Below, piece by piece: positions 12,079-12,731 of a DNA stretch of 12,731 nt (position 1 is the stretch's first letter; each line of letters begins with the position of its first letter). Both the position numbers and the translations under genes were made by a program. The notes beneath the pieces are model-generated. The model saw only the letters and a program-made list of their open reading frames with translations, searched no databases and was not told the origin of the DNA. The DNA lies in assembly GCA_002413095.1 (NCBI GenBank), contig DHWI01000063.1:4486-17216 (forward strand), given 5' to 3'. The stretch is from Thermoleophilia bacterium UBA5186 (GTDB taxonomy: Bacteria > Actinomycetota > Thermoleophilia > Gaiellales > Gaiellaceae).

Positions 12079-12731
12079 ATGCCGATTCAGAAGCTGCTCG
12101 TAGCGAACCGAGGCGAGATTGTGCTGCGCGTGTTCCGCACGTGCCGCGAGCTCGGGATCGCGACCGTCGCGGTCGTCGCGCCCGACGATCGCGGCTCGCT
12201 GCACGCGCGGTCGACCGACGAGACGGTCGAGATCGCGAGCTACCTCGACGCCGCCGAGCACGTCCGTGCGGCCCGGGAGGCGGGCGCCGACGCGATCCAT
12301 CCCGGCTACGGCTTCCTAGCGGAGAACGCCGACTTCGCCGCGTCGGTGCAGGCCGCCGGGCTTGCGTGGATCGGGCCGAGCGCGGACGCTCTCCGCGCGG
12401 GCGGCGACAAGCTCGAGGCGAAGCGGATCGCGCGGGAGGCCGGCGTCCCCGTCGTCCCAGAGGGCGATCCGAGGGAGATCGGCTATCCCCTCGTCGTGAA
12501 GGCCGCGGCAGGCGGGGGCGGGCGCGGGATGCGCGTTGTCCGTGACCCAGAGGCGCTCGACGAGGCGCTCGACGCAGCCCGACGCGAGGCGAAGGCCGCT
12601 TTCGGCGACGACACGGTCTTCTGCGAGCGCTACGTCGAGCGGCCGCGCCACGTCGAGATCCAGCTGCTCGGTGACGCGCACGGGAATGTGATCGCACTCG
12701 GCGAGCGAGAGTGCTCGATCCAGCGCCGCCA
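12079..12731 (+). CDS. Biotin carboxylase (acyl-CoA carboxylase component), partial, compact variant
   Basis: The first 217 residues of an ATP-grasp biotin carboxylase, which carboxylates biotin on a carrier domain in acetyl-, propionyl- or other acyl-CoA carboxylases; the rest lies beyond the window. It opens with LLVANRGEIVLRVFRTCRELGI, then IHPGYGFLAENADFA, IGPSADALRAGGDK (K111), VVKAAAGGGGRGMRVV (ATP glycine loop, K141) and ends at GERECSIQRR, all in family order. Compared with E. coli AccC it is about 5 residues shorter in the loop after DETVEI and about 13 shorter between K111 and K141. ATG at 12079 is the only start giving the canonical N-terminus; the ribosome binding site is weak. 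Whether it is a stand-alone subunit or fused to a biotin carrier domain, and its acyl substrate, cannot be judged here. Confidence 0.95.
   Translation, partial: MPIQKLLVANRGEIVLRVFRTCRELGIATVAVVAPDDRGSLHARSTDETVEIASYLDAAEHVRAAREAGADAIHPGYGFLAENADFAASVQAAGLAWIGPSADALRAGGDKLEAKRIAREAGVPVVPEGDPREIGYPLVVKAAAGGGGRGMRVVRDPEALDEALDAARREAKAAFGDDTVFCERYVERPRHVEIQLLGDAHGNVIALGERECSIQRR

Noticed and set aside
11144..12103. 319-residue plus-strand open frame opposite the oxidoreductase
   Set aside because: Mirror frame of a gene with a clear EKP motif and Rossmann domain; no motif of its own.

Overview
The window is a GC-rich, tightly packed bacterial segment with many GTG/TTG starts and several ATGA/GTGA-type gene overlaps. 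Gene content and protein style (a ctaC-ctaD-ctaE-ctaG-sco-ctaB oxidase cluster, sulfocyanin-like blue copper protein, compact genes) suggest a deep-branching actinobacterium, perhaps Thermoleophilia/Gaiellales. That taxonomic call is inference from style, not from a marker gene. No tRNA, rRNA, CRISPR array, insertion sequence or phage gene was seen, and no gene-free stretch exceeds about 250 bases.

Layout. (1) 1-1083, minus strand: a two-component pair, an OmpR-type response regulator followed by a membrane histidine kinase cut by the window edge. (2) 1084-1197: a divergent control region with three TGAC direct repeats at exactly 11-bp spacing. (3) 1198-8172, plus strand: an eight-gene terminal oxidase operon, in order a CuA-like one-TM protein, COX2 (ctaC), COX1 (ctaD), COX3 (ctaE), CtaG copper chaperone, a 42-residue membrane miniprotein, SCO-type copper chaperone and heme o synthase (ctaB) with an extra N-terminal membrane domain. 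(4) 8169-8720, minus strand: a membrane-anchored type 1 copper (sulfocyanin-like) protein, whose stop codon overlaps that of ctaB. (5) 8970-11071, plus strand: a cyclase-family metal hydrolase and an APC-family permease, as a two-gene operon. (6) 11075-12052, minus strand: a Gfo/Idh/MocA oxidoreductase. (7) 12079 to the end, plus strand: the N-terminal half of a biotin carboxylase.

How the genes fit together. Regions 1 to 4 look like one respiratory module. The two-component system probably controls the oxidase operon from the shared intergenic region. COX1-3 form the enzyme, CtaG and SCO deliver copper, CtaB makes heme o, and the blue copper protein is a likely electron donor because no cytochrome c is encoded here. 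Regions 5 to 7 look metabolically separate.

The most unusual signal is the oxidase itself. COX1 keeps all heme and CuB ligands but lacks the standard D-channel Asp/Asn, the K-channel Lys and the Mg-site Asp. COX3 lacks its conserved Glu. The operon opens with a second, altered CuA-like domain in which the second His ligand is replaced by Trp. This points to a divergent heme-copper oxidase subgroup with a non-standard proton path and an extra copper protein. A second oddity is a short relic of a Gfo/Idh/MocA 3' end at 8802-8860, repeated from the intact gene on the other side of the cyclase-permease pair.
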